Assembly: GCA_936440205.1 (NCBI GenBank)
Contig: OW387138.1
Location: 51,537,526 to 51,601,525, forward strand
Direction: 5' to 3'
Source: Lepidonotus clava
Lineage: Eukaryota > Annelida > Polychaeta > Phyllodocida > Polynoidae
DNA length: 64,000 bases
The notes beneath the pieces were generated by a model. That model had not been told where the DNA came from. It did not search any database and worked only from the letters and a program-made list of their open reading frames with translations. A program made the position numbers and the translations under genes. Below are positions 46,137 through 56,743 of this stretch, piece after piece. How positions within the stretch are numbered: position 1 is the first letter of the stretch; each line of letters begins with the position of its first letter.

Positions 46137-47144
46137 CCCAGCAAACACACTACGTTCAGACAACGTTGTACAACGTTACCTTTCCACAACGTTGGAGGGA
46201 AAACATTGCCACAACATTGCTACAACCAACTAAATAACGTTGTGTTGCAACATTGCAACAACATTGGCAAATAAAGTTGTAAAAACGTTGTGATCGCAAT
46301 GTTTTGTCACAACATTGCAGCAACATTGTAAAATAAAGTTGTAAAAACATTGTGATCACAACGTTTCTTTCACAACGTTGTAGCAACGTTGTGAAATAAC
46401 CTAAAAACAACATATAGGTGGCACCACTGTTTAAGAATGTTAAATGTTTCAGAAACGTTTTTGAAATATGTAATTTAGGATTGATGTTAGAAAATAATAT
46501 TCAATTAAAATGAATAAGTAATTTGTTCTGAATAAGGTTATTAGATTCCTATTGAAGACATAATAAAACCCTAATGCTAGGAGTAGAATTTCAACAATTA
46601 TTGAGGTTGCACACCTTTTTCATTGGTCCTTAACATGAAAGAGCCTTTCTAGCATTCAGGGACTAGTTGTAAATGCAACAGGTCATTAACCTGTCATGAC
46701 CTAACCTTGAAAAGAATTAAGGTTGGTTTTCTGGGTGTAAATACACTCTAAAAAAGAAAATTAGGTAATCATGAATAAAGCTGGGTTGTAATATATATAT
46801 ATATATATATAATGAATAATTCTTATATGTATACAAATAATATTGTGATAAAAGAAATTTCAAACGGATCGAGGATGGGGTTGTTACCTTTTGAATAAAT
46901 ATGCTAAAATTGAAGAATGTCAGCCATATCATTCTTTTCTATGAAAATTACAGGTGTACAATTTCTTTTTATCAATGTTGTAAAAAGGTTGCGAAATGGT
47001 AACAACACAACGTTGTGCACAACGTTGCTGCAACCTTTCTGGGAGTCCACATTTTTAGGTTGTGACAACGTAAATTTGCAACGTTGTTACAACCTAAGTG
47101 CAATGTTGTAGCAACGTTGTAACAACGTGAAATTGTTAGCTGGG
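46137..47144. mobile_element. MITE, palindrome-rich family, copy 2
   Basis: The ends are CCCAGCAAACAC and GTTAGCTGGG; the flanks are TA on both sides (46135-46136 and 47145-47146). ACAACGTTGT-type palindromes crowd 46155-46400 and 46980-47135. It shares the interior blocks AGGTGGCACCACTGT and AGGTCATTAACCTG with the copy at 7404-8385. It is inserted in the last transposase exon. It has no coding capacity. Confidence 0.9.
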
Positions 47145-47221
47145 TAAGTGGACATTTTGGATATGTGGTTGAACAAGAAAATATGATCGTATGTCCCCTT
47201 CGGCGCCACGACTTCTTGTAG

Positions 47222-48064
47222 ATCTAGAGGACCTATAGATATATCGAACTCGTGCATGTAGTGTCCGAAATTAAGCTGAAAACGTATGCATCATTAATGA
47301 GATTGTGCACCACAAATATTGGATATGCACCCCCCGATATATGGGAATGAAAAAATTCCATGAGAAGTGTGCACATGTATAAAAAAAAGTGCAAAACTTA
47401 AAAATAACGCACCTGGCAGTGAGTGTGCAGAATCACGAGTGTGAGTGTGCAGATCTAGACTCACGAGTGTGAGTGTGATCCCCGGGTGAAGGCCTATAGG
47501 CCCGGCCTATAGGGTGCAGCAGCTTAATTTCGGACAATGTCCGGTGTTTTATATGCATTGTTAGGATTATGTGATTTAGACGCTTTTGCCAACAAAAGCA
47601 ACATTTTTTTATTAGGAATAATTATATTACGCCCTAAACCTTATAATGTGACTACTTTCAAATTTAAAATAAAAGGTAGGAAATTACTTCGCAAGGTTAC
47701 GGTGCCAGGATGTGCGACTTTGAGGTACGTTTTCTGAAGTTATTTCACAGGCTGGGGGTGTGGGGCTGTGTGCATTTACGGGTGGTTTCTTGAGTCAGGT
47801 GTCAGGACGTGCACCTCCAGCTGCCAGGGGTGCGCTGCGCGAGCGACACCTTATGTAACACCTGACACCGGTCGCTCAGGCTGCTCGGCTGACCTAGATG
47901 GCCCCTCATTACCCTGCCCCCCGGGGGGGTGGGGGGGGGCACCAGCTTTATAAGGAGGTGCCCACCACGTGCACACACACAGTCCCGCGCCAGCCTCACG
48001 ACCATAAAAGCCGTACGTACGCAGAAGTTTGCTGATATTAAACACAAGCACCACATTGTGAACA
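47222..48064. other. No gene; gene C promoter at right end
   Basis: A short tandem CACGAGTGTGAGTGTG pair lies near 47435-47475. TATAAGG at 47949-47955 sits about 115 bp before the gene C start. C- and G-runs lie at 47918-47938. Confidence 0.5.
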
Positions 48065-49577
48065 ATGGCGACCGCGCAGAAAACCCGGTAGGTGAATCAG
48101 ATAACTTGCCTATAATTTGATAAGATAACATGCCTATATAGAGAAGTAGTGTTTTTTCAGGCTTTGCGGGAGAATGACTTGGGGGTTACACTTCCATATA
48201 TAGAGTGTTTGTTAACAAATGTATAATTGTGTGGATAATAGCTGTTACGTTTGGTAGATATTTTCCATTTTTTTTCGTTTTCTCCCCATACACGTAGATA
48301 ACCAATTCCAGACACTTAAAGGTTGTTTTTTTTGGCTCATTCAAGCAACCATGTGCGGTCGGAGGAGGAAGAGGAATCCCAGGCATGGACACTGCGTGAG
48401 GAGAAAAATATTGAAGAGGAGGAAACGATCTGGACGGAACCCCAATGGACCGAGTGCGCGCCCCTGTTCACCCCTAAGTAGGTTTAAATTGTTCAACACT
48501 GTTGATGGACAGGGATGGAAGAGAAGCATGGAAAGAAAATTATTAACTTACTATCTGGTAGGATGACTATCGTCATGCCAAATAATGCACACTGTCTAAA
48601 ACCCGACGACGGACTCGCGGTCGGACATGGTTGTGGTCGCTCGAATTCATGTAACATGCTGAAACAACAGGCTCTTTTTTGGACAATTTAAAAATTGCAA
48701 ATTTGTCAGACTGGCACAATAACATGAAATAGAGATTGGATGAGAAAACTTGAGATGCCGATGATTTGGTAGTTTCGACCACCTATGTTGAAATGATGGA
48801 CGGTGTGATGATTTTTTGAAATTTTTTCCAGGACGCACGACCAACAACAGCTCTCGGACGGCCCATCAGAGTGGACGTGCGTCTACTGTTCGGAGGATCC
48901 GACCCAGGTTGGTACATTTGTATTTACGCGATGAAGCTAAGTGGGAAATAAAACATGTAAGCGTATGAAGGGAAATATGTATAAACAAAACAAAATGATG
49001 AGTGGGGCGATTTCACGAGTACAATTGTTCTGAAATTTGCCAATATTACGAGGGACACGCTGGTATGTAGTAAGTGCAAAATTGACTTTTGCACATTTAA
49101 CTATAACCACACAATTTTTTTCAGGAGCAGGAGGAGTACTTAACGGACCAAAGGTGGAAGGCGATGGAAACGTTTGCCGGAGACCAACACGCCACACAAC
49201 CGCAGGCCATATTCTTGGATGGCAACTACAGGTACGCCGGGTTTTTTTTTCATAATAAATAATATTATATAGCGACAATGATTTTCGAGGATGCTACTAG
49301 GCAAAAAATAATGAGGGCATAGAATCTTAATGTTGACGTTGGAGTGAACGCCGAATTTCGTACGGTTACTAAAAATTGTGATTGATGATGGTCCGATTAG
49401 TTCGTGCACACAATTTAAAAAAATGTGTATTTAAACATGCCTCCGTAATATTTCAGAATGTACTTGGTCTGCAACTACTGCGGCCGGTGCTACCACGCCG
49501 ACTGTGAGGGGGGCGAGCCTGCCAGCATCATGTGCTCCGAGGTGTTGTGCGAGTGGTGCGCCGAGGATAAAGATTAA
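48065..49577 (+). CDS. Gene C: five-exon small PHD-like zinc-finger protein
   Basis: Exons are 48065-48087, 48346-48477, 48832-48907, 49125-49231 and 49457-49577. All are GT-AG with matching phases, giving 152 residues. The first half is acidic (HVRSEEEEESQAW). Then come WTCVYCSED, a linker of about 40 residues, and YLVCNYCGRCYHADCEGG followed by LCEWCAED. The order Cys-x2-Cys, Cys-x2-Cys, His-x2-Cys, Cys-x2-Cys with Trp or Tyr near the first pair is that of a PHD (C4HC3) finger, although the first loop is longer than usual. AATAAA lies at 49593-49598, 16 bases after the stop. PHD fingers bind histone tails, so a chromatin-targeting role for the element is an inference. It lies just inside the right terminal repeat. 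Confidence 0.8.
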
Positions 49578-49599
49578 TAGAATCGATTCAGCAATAAAA

Positions 49600-50117
49600 T
49601 AGTACACTAGATTTTAACTACACTTTGTGTCAAATGTCCTTTTATTTTTGTTTTTATATAGCAACACTAGTTAACCTCGGGAGCATGATAGCTATAGGTT
49701 AGAATTTACCTTAAATCACAGCTTCACGCTAAACTATGTTTTTTGTGTGTACCTGGCAGTCTACGGCCGATCGTACAGAGTATATTGAACAGATAATGTG
49801 AGTCATAATATATGTTTCATCTAAATTTACAAATATACTAGATCGGAGTGAAACAGTCTTTTAATGCCTACTAACTTCTAAGTACAGTGAGAGTAGAACA
49901 CTGGTAAAGCGCGGCCATCAAATACAACCCACATTCCCCGTATAGGTCTATAGGCATAGAAACTTTGCTAAATCTGAGGGGTTCCAGAGACCCCCTAATT
50001 TGGATAATTCCCTTTATTGGTAGTTTAATTGCGTAAAATTTGAGAAATCGGAGGGGGGGTCAACCGAACATGGGGACCCCCCCCCCCCCCACTCCCGCCC
50101 TGAGGGGGGGGGGGGGA
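49600..50117. other. No gene; G/C homopolymers
   Basis: Spacer between gene C and the right terminal repeat. Long C- and G-runs at 50078-50116 lie directly beside the CTGGATACGCCACTG end. Confidence 0.5.
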
Positions 50118-50470
50118 ACTGGATACGCCACTGCTGGCAATTATATTGGTGCCTGAATGGAGTGTGGGTATGTTAAGACGCCGAGAAGGTTGGGCGTGTG
50201 AAGAGAACTATGAGCGGACGGGACTATTGTGACCCAATATAGTTAACACCCCCTGACTTACACTTATATACACGCCAGAAGGGCAAGGGAAACTTTGAGG
50301 TGGGCGCAAAAGTATTACCTAACACGCCCACTGCTATGGGTGGTATAATGATACTTTGCTGTGTCAGGGATAATGGTGGAGTAAGACTTACACTCCTTGA
50401 CACGTTTTAGAGCAAGTGGTTTCAGACACGCCCGAGCCTGTCTAATGTATGAGTTCAAATTCTTCCCGTG
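50118..50470 (-). repeat. Right 353-bp terminal inverted repeat of the inner element
   Basis: Inverted match to 28400-28752. It ends CTTCCCGTG and is followed by ATA. It carries the same TATATAAG element, pointing inward. Confidence 0.85.
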
Positions 50471-50789
50471 ATAATTATTTTAATTTATTCTATACCAACT
50501 TCGTAGCGCCTATACCTTCGAATTCATCAGTGTCCTTCCCCGCTAGCAAATTTGGGCTAATGCATATGGTCAGCGTTATTTCCCTGCAAGGACATAATCC
50601 AAAATTATTTCCCCGCTTTAATCCCCTCTACATGGGTTAATAGGATATTTTCCAGGGTTATTGTATACAATAAAACAAGAACAGACCTCGGGGATGACTC
50701 AGCCAAAGCTGAAGCCCTGAAGGTATAGACGCGCACCTACTCGGGGGAATAATTTGGCTTCGTCCCCCCGGGGGGGGGGGGGGGGGCAC

Positions 50790-51140
50790 TTGTCACTTGG
50801 GTTTGAAAAGGTACCCACTGCGAAACGGACCCACCAAGCGGGGGCGGGGAATGTAAAAATTGGGGGGCGGTCAGCAAATGACTTTTGAGGCAAAATAGGG
50901 GGGCCCTGACCAGCATCCATGGAAAAATATAGGGGCAATAATTTAGTAATTAGCCTAATTACTACTTTATTTCACCCAAAAATGGCTATTGTAATATTAT
51001 CAGAAGTTTTCTTTACCAATTTTGGTTATTTCTGTATATTTTCTGGTATTGACACACTCGTATTTTGGAGGGCGGTGATCTGTGGTCCCCAAAATTAGGG
51101 GGCGGTCAACTAAAATTCAGGAGCGGTAAGTCATGAAAAG
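50790..51140. repeat. Repeat block shared with the third element
   Basis: It contains GGTACCCACTGCGAAACGG, TTAGTAATTAGCCTAATTAC and GGAGGGCGGTGATCTGTGG. An inverted copy lies near 63200-63560. The part 50975-51140 is repeated directly at 53075-53230, so it flanks the gene E segment. Confidence 0.8.
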
Positions 51141-51305
51141 TTTGGCAAAGAGTCAGTGCCCCCCCCCCCCGCAGGAGCGGGAGGGACGGGCCCCATTGTG
51201 GGAGGATGACCCTAACCCAGGGGGGGCTGGGGGCTGAGGGCTAGTCAGTTAGCCACTGACCACCGCCTACGACACACGAACTGAACTAGCTCCCAACTCA
51301 TCAAC

Positions 51306-51884
51306 ATGTCTACAAACGCACCTTCAACCCCAAACCAAGGGGAAACTGAACCGCATAACGGCCTCTCTGCTCAAATCCCTAAGAGGAAGAGGAAGAGGAG
51401 CACAGTGGCAATCAACCCTGCCTTGATTGACTCAGTGAGGGAATCAACAAAAGCTCAGTTCACATCACTGGACGACCGTTTCGACCGGCTAGAGGCCATG
51501 CTCGGGCAACTAGCCTCCACCAACGACCATGGCTGCCGGGGGGCTTGCCCGTCAACCAGCCGGCGCACTTCTTTGGGATGTGTCACCTTTTCTGACCCCC
51601 TCCAGTCCGAAGAAAATGAGCTGGAGGATGACCAGGACACCGAGTGGGCGCGCCTTCTCATGATGAACCTGCAGGACATCAGAAATGACGATGTCAAGGA
51701 AAGGCTTAAGCGGCACTTTGACAACCTGACGGGTGAAGCGCTGTGGACTGGGCAGGCGCCGGCAGCTGTAATAGCTGAAGAAAAGGACTTCGAAATCCCC
51801 CAGTCGTGTGCACGTGGATTTTTCCAAGGCATTGACGCCGATGGATTTCTGATAACGGGGGAAATTGACTATGAGTCAGAGTGA
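51306..51884 (+). CDS. Gene E: one-exon acidic coiled-coil protein, unknown
   Basis: ATG 51306 (CAACATGTC) gives 192 residues. A short polar N-terminus holds a basic cluster IPKRKRKRS, a likely nuclear signal. A predicted coiled coil follows (VRESTKAQFTSLDDRFDRLEAMLGQL), then an acidic segment (QSEENELEDDQDTEWARLL) and a C-terminal part with FEIPQSCARGFFQGIDADGFL. About 110 bases of its 3' end recur at 52068-52187 with small changes. The segment lies between 160-bp direct repeats and is missing from the sister copy near 63.4 kb. No family is recognised. Confidence 0.6.
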   Translation: MSTNAPSTPNQGETEPHNGLSAQIPKRKRKRSTVAINPALIDSVRESTKAQFTSLDDRFDRLEAMLGQLASTNDHGCRGACPSTSRRTSLGCVTFSDPLQSEENELEDDQDTEWARLLMMNLQDIRNDDVKERLKRHFDNLTGEALWTGQAPAAVIAEEKDFEIPQSCARGFFQGIDADGFLITGEIDYESE

Positions 51885-52067
51885 CCAACGTGTACATGTA
51901 GTATTCAGGACATGCTGTGTGTAGGTACTACGACAGCACCGGGTATAGGATCTGGACAGTTTGGGCCCTGTATTCTGTCACCTGCCGAGATTTCAGCCTC
52001 AATTTTAGTGTCATTTTAACTTTTCAATATCTCGGGATCTACTGAAGGGAATTACTCAAACTTGGTA

Positions 52068-52187
52068 GCTCTAATAGCTGAAGAAAACGACTTCGAAATC
52101 CCCCAGTCGTGTGCACGTGGATTTTTCCAAGGCATTGACGCCGATGGATTTCTGGTAACGGGGGAAATGGACTATGAATGACCAACG
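52068..52187 (+). pseudogene. Partial duplicate of the gene E 3' end
   Basis: It repeats ATAGCTGAAGAAAA, CTTCGAAATCCCCCAGTCG and GATGGATTTCTGGTAACGGG, ending at an earlier in-frame TGA. There is no upstream coding sequence, so this is a short duplicated tail. Confidence 0.75.
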
Positions 52188-53074
52188 TGTTCCTTGGAAA
52201 ATTCTGTATAAGAAAAAGTAGACTTTAAATATATAAGATAATACGCAGCTCTTTATATAAAATGCACAAATTTATGCATCCCAATTGCCACAGAGCCTTT
52301 TTTTTGCATGTATGTTATTGTTTCACAGTATTTTTAAAAGCTTTTTTGGTTAATCTGACTATAAATTGCATCTTGCAATGGTGTATTGAAGATATATATA
52401 AAAACCTATCACAATCGTTTGGAGCAGGTATATTAATTTTCTAATCTCCATTTTCACTTTTTTAGTGACATTTTATAGCCTAATCTCTGACTTTTGCATA
52501 AAATTTTTGTCCAAAATGCAATTATTGAAAAACAGGATGAAAACTGGTTTTCTATATTATTCATACTCTTCTGAACATGTGACTTCTTATTTTATGTCCA
52601 TAACATAATGAGTTTAGAAGTTACAGAATATGAGGTTTTTCCTAGTGTTGGGGTTGATTTTCGTAAATAAAAGAACATTCTTCAGTAACTTGTTGTTATT
52701 TTGAATTGTTTAAAATATGGTATGTAACGCCGTTGGGTTTTTGTTAGACTGGGAATGTTAGATGAATTTGTCAGCCACCATAATGCACTATAAGCAACCC
52801 CATATTTGATATCGAGTGGTATGGGGATGGCTCGAGGGGGGGGGGAAGGGGGGGGGGGGTGTCGACGGAAATGACCCATGGCCAGAACTGGTGGGCCGTT
52901 CATTTGAATTTGGTCCTAGGTGATGGACTATGTAATGGAGAGTGCAAGGCCATGTCGACGTTTTTTTGGTAATTCAATTTTGTAGCATTTTAAATTTGTT
53001 AATGCGCCAGTCGGTCGGAGGTTCCATATATTCGGATGAGCTGAGGGACTTTCCAAGTTTGTTTTGGTCTTTAT
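52188..53074. other. No gene seen
   Basis: AT-rich sequence with G-runs at 52835-52860. Nothing coding is supported. Confidence 0.5.
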
Positions 53075-53230
53075 TACACCCAAAAAGGGCTATTGTAATA
53101 TTATAAGAAGTTTTCTTTACCAATTTTGGTGATTTCTGTATATTTTCTGGTATTGACACACTCTTATTTTGGAGGGCGGTGATGTGTGGTCCCCAAAAAT
53201 AGGGGGCGTTCAACTAAAATTCAGGCCGCT
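53075..53230. repeat. Second direct repeat flanking the gene E segment
   Basis: ATGGCTATT-like, TTTCTTTACCAATTTTGGT, TTCTGGTATTGACACACTC and GGAGGGCGGTGATGTGTGG match 50975-51140. In the third element the equivalent sequence occurs once. Confidence 0.8.
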
Positions 53231-54490
53231 CAGTTAGGGTCCAGGACCAATGTCCAGGGGGCGGGGGGGGGGGGGGTGTACTGTGTAGGGTGTTCCATGT
53301 GCAAGTGACATAGGTAAAGTTGGTGAGAATAGTTATACATGGGTTATACGGGACAGCCTGAGAAGCCGGACTGGCCTGATAAACTGGGCTCATTAATATT
53401 ACCCGCCTTTTTATTATTGTATCTGACCGCTCCAGGCCGGCCTTGCAATTGGAAGCCTGTCACCGGGTTAAGACCGGAATGGGTCTGCATCATTTTGGCG
53501 GGAGACCACTGGTTCACGCTGCTTGTGGTTCCATGCAGACCCATGTGGTTCCTCTATAGGCTATAGAAGAACCAGCTGTCAGACTCAATCATTTCCTTAT
53601 CAAGTATTGCATTTATAAACGGAGCTACCTAAATATTGGGGATAACATATAGATAACCCTCATACCCTTGAAATTATGAAAAAAAGGGTTGATAAGTGAA
53701 GTATGTCGATTGTTTACACCCCTCCAGTCTGTTGTCGGGGTCCCCCCCAGGCCCGGCCAGTCAGAAGGCCCGGCAGGGGGGTCAGAGGCCAGGCCTGTAA
53801 TGAGAACCGCCCCCCAGTGTGGAACCACCCGCCACGTGCGGCGTCCTGTGTCACGTCAGCCTACTGGAGTCTTACACCACAGAAGTGCCACGTTATCGGG
53901 GGCCGGACACGCGTCGGGTGGTTCAAATTAGCCCCCAGTCCCCCACCACGGGAGTGGTCACTCCCGGCACCCGGTGCCCTGAGTGCCGACAATAGACCAG
54001 GGCAAAAAACCAAAGCGGATTGTGTCTAAAATAAACATATTTATGAAATTTTAATATGACCATGCATGTTATGACATGCTTCTTTCCATATCTTGTGAGT
54101 TTCATATGTAAGAAATGAATATATTTAGAGAAAAGCTAATGTTTACAACCGATTCCCTATGGTGCAAAGAGGGCCCACATGGCACCGTTTTGAACCATTG
54201 GGACCCTGGAATGACATTTTTAAATGACATTTTTACTACAGAAGGTGACTAAGAGACACTTGAATAAGAAAAAGGATTAAGATAGAATAATAGGTTTCTG
54301 CACGAAGCCACTAAAACTGGAGGGCGTACGCGTACACGATACGACACGAAATTATGGTGACGGAACAACATATAGGAATTTGTTTTGGGTAAATAACTTT
54401 TTTTATTACAGAATATGAGTTAGATGCGCTCGATAAAATAAAAGGAATATGATATAATAATTGTTTGGTGGTTCGATATGATTTACAAGA
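53231..54490. repeat. Left arm of an inverted duplication, non-coding part
   Basis: It matches 62405-63180 in inverted orientation (for example GGGACAGCCTGAGAAGCCGG, ACCGGGTTAAGACC and GACAATAGACCAGGGCAAAA), with an extra piece at about 53490-53850 not seen in the right arm. It belongs to the right end of the outer element. Confidence 0.75.
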
Positions 54491-55620
54491 TTAGGAATTA
54501 TTAACAGATTTGAATTTTTGCTTGAATAAAAAATAACGCCGAAAATTTGTAGCGAAAAAATTGCCCTCCCCGGGGACAAGTCTTTCTGCTAAGGCTCCAA
54601 TCTCAAGAATGGTACTTTCTGCCTCGTCCTCCGTCAAATTGCACGTCTTATACGGCCGCTTGCAATTGGTGGTTGGGGAGGTCAACTGATTGCCAAGGTT
54701 GCAACTGAAGGTAAAAAAGACGAAGCGAAGGGGTAGAACAACGGAGAAGCATCCAGAGATTTTTTACAAAACGAAGGGGGGGGGGTGCCTATACTTATTT
54801 ATAAGAATTGAGGAGCACGTTCGGGGATTATAATTTTTACATTAAGAAACGTTAATAGTTAATTGATCAATGTTATTAATTTTTGCATTTATAAGGAATG
54901 TTTTACAGCCGTAAATAGATATATACATATGTCACATTTGGCTCAAAGTTTAACTGATTTAGGGTAAAGGCAGACTCACCTTGGACTGGTTACCGGGTTG
55001 GATTCGGCTTTCTGTTCGTGTCGAGCTCCCGCGGGGGGCTGAACATGGTTAGTAATTGGACCATTATCATCCAACATGACCATCGGTTCCATGACCATCT
55101 TTTCTTCCCCCTTTTCACCGTCATCGTCCGAGATGACCACTGGTTCGCGATCAACTAGTTTGGGACTTGTGGTTGGCTGAATATAGATCGGAACGTTAAC
55201 GAAAATGAAAAAATGAATGAGAGCAGCTACAAAACCTACCCAATGATACAGGATGCGGTGGGTAGGCGGTACCAAAAATAAGACTATTAATTTTCCAAAT
55301 TATCTTTTAAATATCTTTAGCAAAAGAGATTTAACTATTGAAGTGGTGTGATCTAAATGTAACTTACACGGAGCTTAAGCCTTAGGCTGCGCTTGCCCTT
55401 AGTCGGGGTAATATTCCAAGCATCGAGGTCATCCTTGCTCGGCTGTTGATAGATGAATGAGCTACTCGCTTGGCTGAGTGCTACCAAGCGCCATTTGCAT
55501 AAGTGCAGAGATTACACACAAACCAACCTTTGTTCTACTAGATTTAGGGGAAACCAATCTTTCAGGTCGAACCACATGCATATGGCCAGTGTCAGGAGAA
55601 CTGCGGAAAGACGCGCCCAT
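54491..55620 (-). CDS. Gene D: four-exon small protein beside the right end of the outer element
   Basis: Model on the minus strand: 55620-55528, 55442-55368, 55176-54980 and 54704-54491, total 192 residues with consistent phases. The donor of exon 1 (AAG-GTTGGT) is the weakest border; the others are GTAAGT or GTGAGT. Exon 2 encodes PSKDDLDAWNITPTKGKRSL. Exon 3 has EPVVISDDDGEKGEEK, an acidic SIM-like (VVISDDD) stretch. Exon 4 has YKTCNLTEDEAESTILEIG and FFATNFRRYFLFKQKFKS, the best conserved part against the inverted copy. It starts directly after the terminal-repeat region (55621-55960), which would act as its promoter. The function is unknown; the SDDD motif suggests SUMO binding as a guess. 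Confidence 0.65.
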
Positions 55621-55960
55621 TAAATTGGTGCTTACATGGAGTGTAGACACATTAAGACGCCGCCAAAGTTGAGGGTGTTAACAGTATTATGAGCTACACG
55701 GACTTTGGTGGAACAATATAGTTAACACACTCTGATCAACACTTCTTGACACGCCAGAAGGCGTAGGGAAACTTAGAAAGTAGGAGTAAAATAGTAGCAA
55801 TAATACAATAAACACTGCGCGTGCAATAAGTCAGATTATGATACTGTGCACTTTCGGTGTTAATGGTGGGGGAAAACTTACACTTATTGAGGCGGTATAT
55901 AGCAAAGTTATTCAACCAGGCCCAAGTCTGTTTGATGTATGAGTTCAAAAATTTGCCGTG
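55621..55960 (-). repeat. Right terminal repeat of the outer element
   Basis: Read inward it starts CACGGCAAATTTTTGAAC, followed by CAGACTTGGGCCTGG and AAGTGTAAGTTTTCCCCCAC. It is related to the 353-bp repeats and nearly identical to 60896-61236 inverted. TGA follows at 55961-55963, matching the left flank. Confidence 0.8.
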
Positions 55961-55963
55961 TGA

Positions 55964-56741
55964 ATCTTGATCCTCGTCGCCCAAGACCCCCAGACAGTCA
56001 TCAGGTATTCGTCTGCATGTCAGATGCAGACATTACTTGTTACCATTACTTGTTACCAAAATTCCTAAATATTTGTATGAATTCTAATTTATTATTTTGG
56101 AATCAGATGTCTTCTATGCTTGATTTGCCTACTGATAGTATGATAACTTTTAGTTTTTGGAACATTTACCTCTAAATCCCACTTCGAGCAGTACACGAGC
56201 AGTACTTCGAACAGATGCGCAAACAAACACTTGGTGGTAGCTCAAAGTTTATTACAATTAATTTAGACAGATAAATATATATACATATTTCGGGCTCAAA
56301 CTTTATTACAATTAACTTACACAGATAAATATATATACAGATTTTGGGCTCACATGCCTACACACTAGGTTATTCTTCAGACGTAAAGCTTCGGTTTCGG
56401 AGTGTGACACAAGAAAATGGAAGAAGCCACGGTAAGTTTAAATAAAGTTATTGTTATTTTTGTTGATGGGAGGCCCGGTCGTAGTTCAGAGTCCAACACA
56501 TCCGTCAGCAAATTGGCACCACTCTGCGTTCCGCGTGTCTGTAATCGAAGATAAAGATAGACGATTAGAAACAAGTTATAATGCATTCTCGCTAACCTAA
56601 TGGTTCGACACTACTATCGCACAAAAGAATCCCAATACTAGCTTTTCTTATTTCTTCATGACTGCCAGTCCTAAATATCCTCAATGAATACCAATCCAAC
56701 CGAATGACAGGCACAACAGATTATTTAATTTACAGCTTTTG
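55964..56741. other. Flanking DNA, no gene seen
   Basis: Sequence outside the giant elements. A short direct repeat, ATTACAATTAA then ACAGATAAATATATATACA, lies near 56250-56340. No coding region is supported. Confidence 0.45.
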
Positions 56742-56743
56742 TA

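Larger units (their letters stand above)
28400..50470. mobile_element. Inner CACTA-like giant element bearing an envelope gene (about 22 kb)
   Basis: The inverted ends begin CACGGGAAGAATTTGAAC. The flanks are ATA at 28397-28399 and ATA at 50471-50473, a 3-bp duplication typical of CACTA/EnSpm. The terminal repeats (28400-28752 and 50118-50470) are about 97 percent identical by my count. The transposase inside belongs to the same superfamily, which ties ends and enzyme together. Other genes inside are an F-type envelope, two single-pass membrane proteins, gene B and gene C. The ends and the envelope frame look whole. One clear break is the insertion of a MITE into the transposase gene. It is younger than the outer element it sits in; terminal-repeat divergence gives only a loose age for a DNA element. 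Confidence 0.8.
17966..55960. mobile_element. Outer CACTA-like giant element (about 38 kb with nested insertion)
   Basis: The left end starts CACAGCAAATTTTTGAAC. The right end, read inward, starts CACGGCAAATTTTTGAAC. The flanks are TGA at 17963-17965 and TGA at 55961-55963, the 3-bp duplication expected for the CACTA superfamily. Subterminal sequence is related to that of the inner element, with ACTCATACA and a CTTACTCCACCA-type block. Without the nested inner element it is about 15.9 kb. Genes seen in it are A (minus), D (minus) and E (plus). No transposase of its own is recognised, so it was probably mobilised in trans. It is treated as a fossil because it holds an envelope-bearing element. 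Confidence 0.75.

Noticed and set aside
28400-50470. Polinton/Maverick or Teratorn-like interpretation
   Set aside because: No protein-primed DNA polymerase, retroviral-type integrase, capsid, ATPase or piggyBac transposase was seen; the transposase and 3-bp duplication point to CACTA.
53339-54029. Several open frames on both strands near 53.3-54.0 kb
   Set aside because: GC-rich repeat arm with frames not conserved in the inverted copy at 62.8-63.1 kb.
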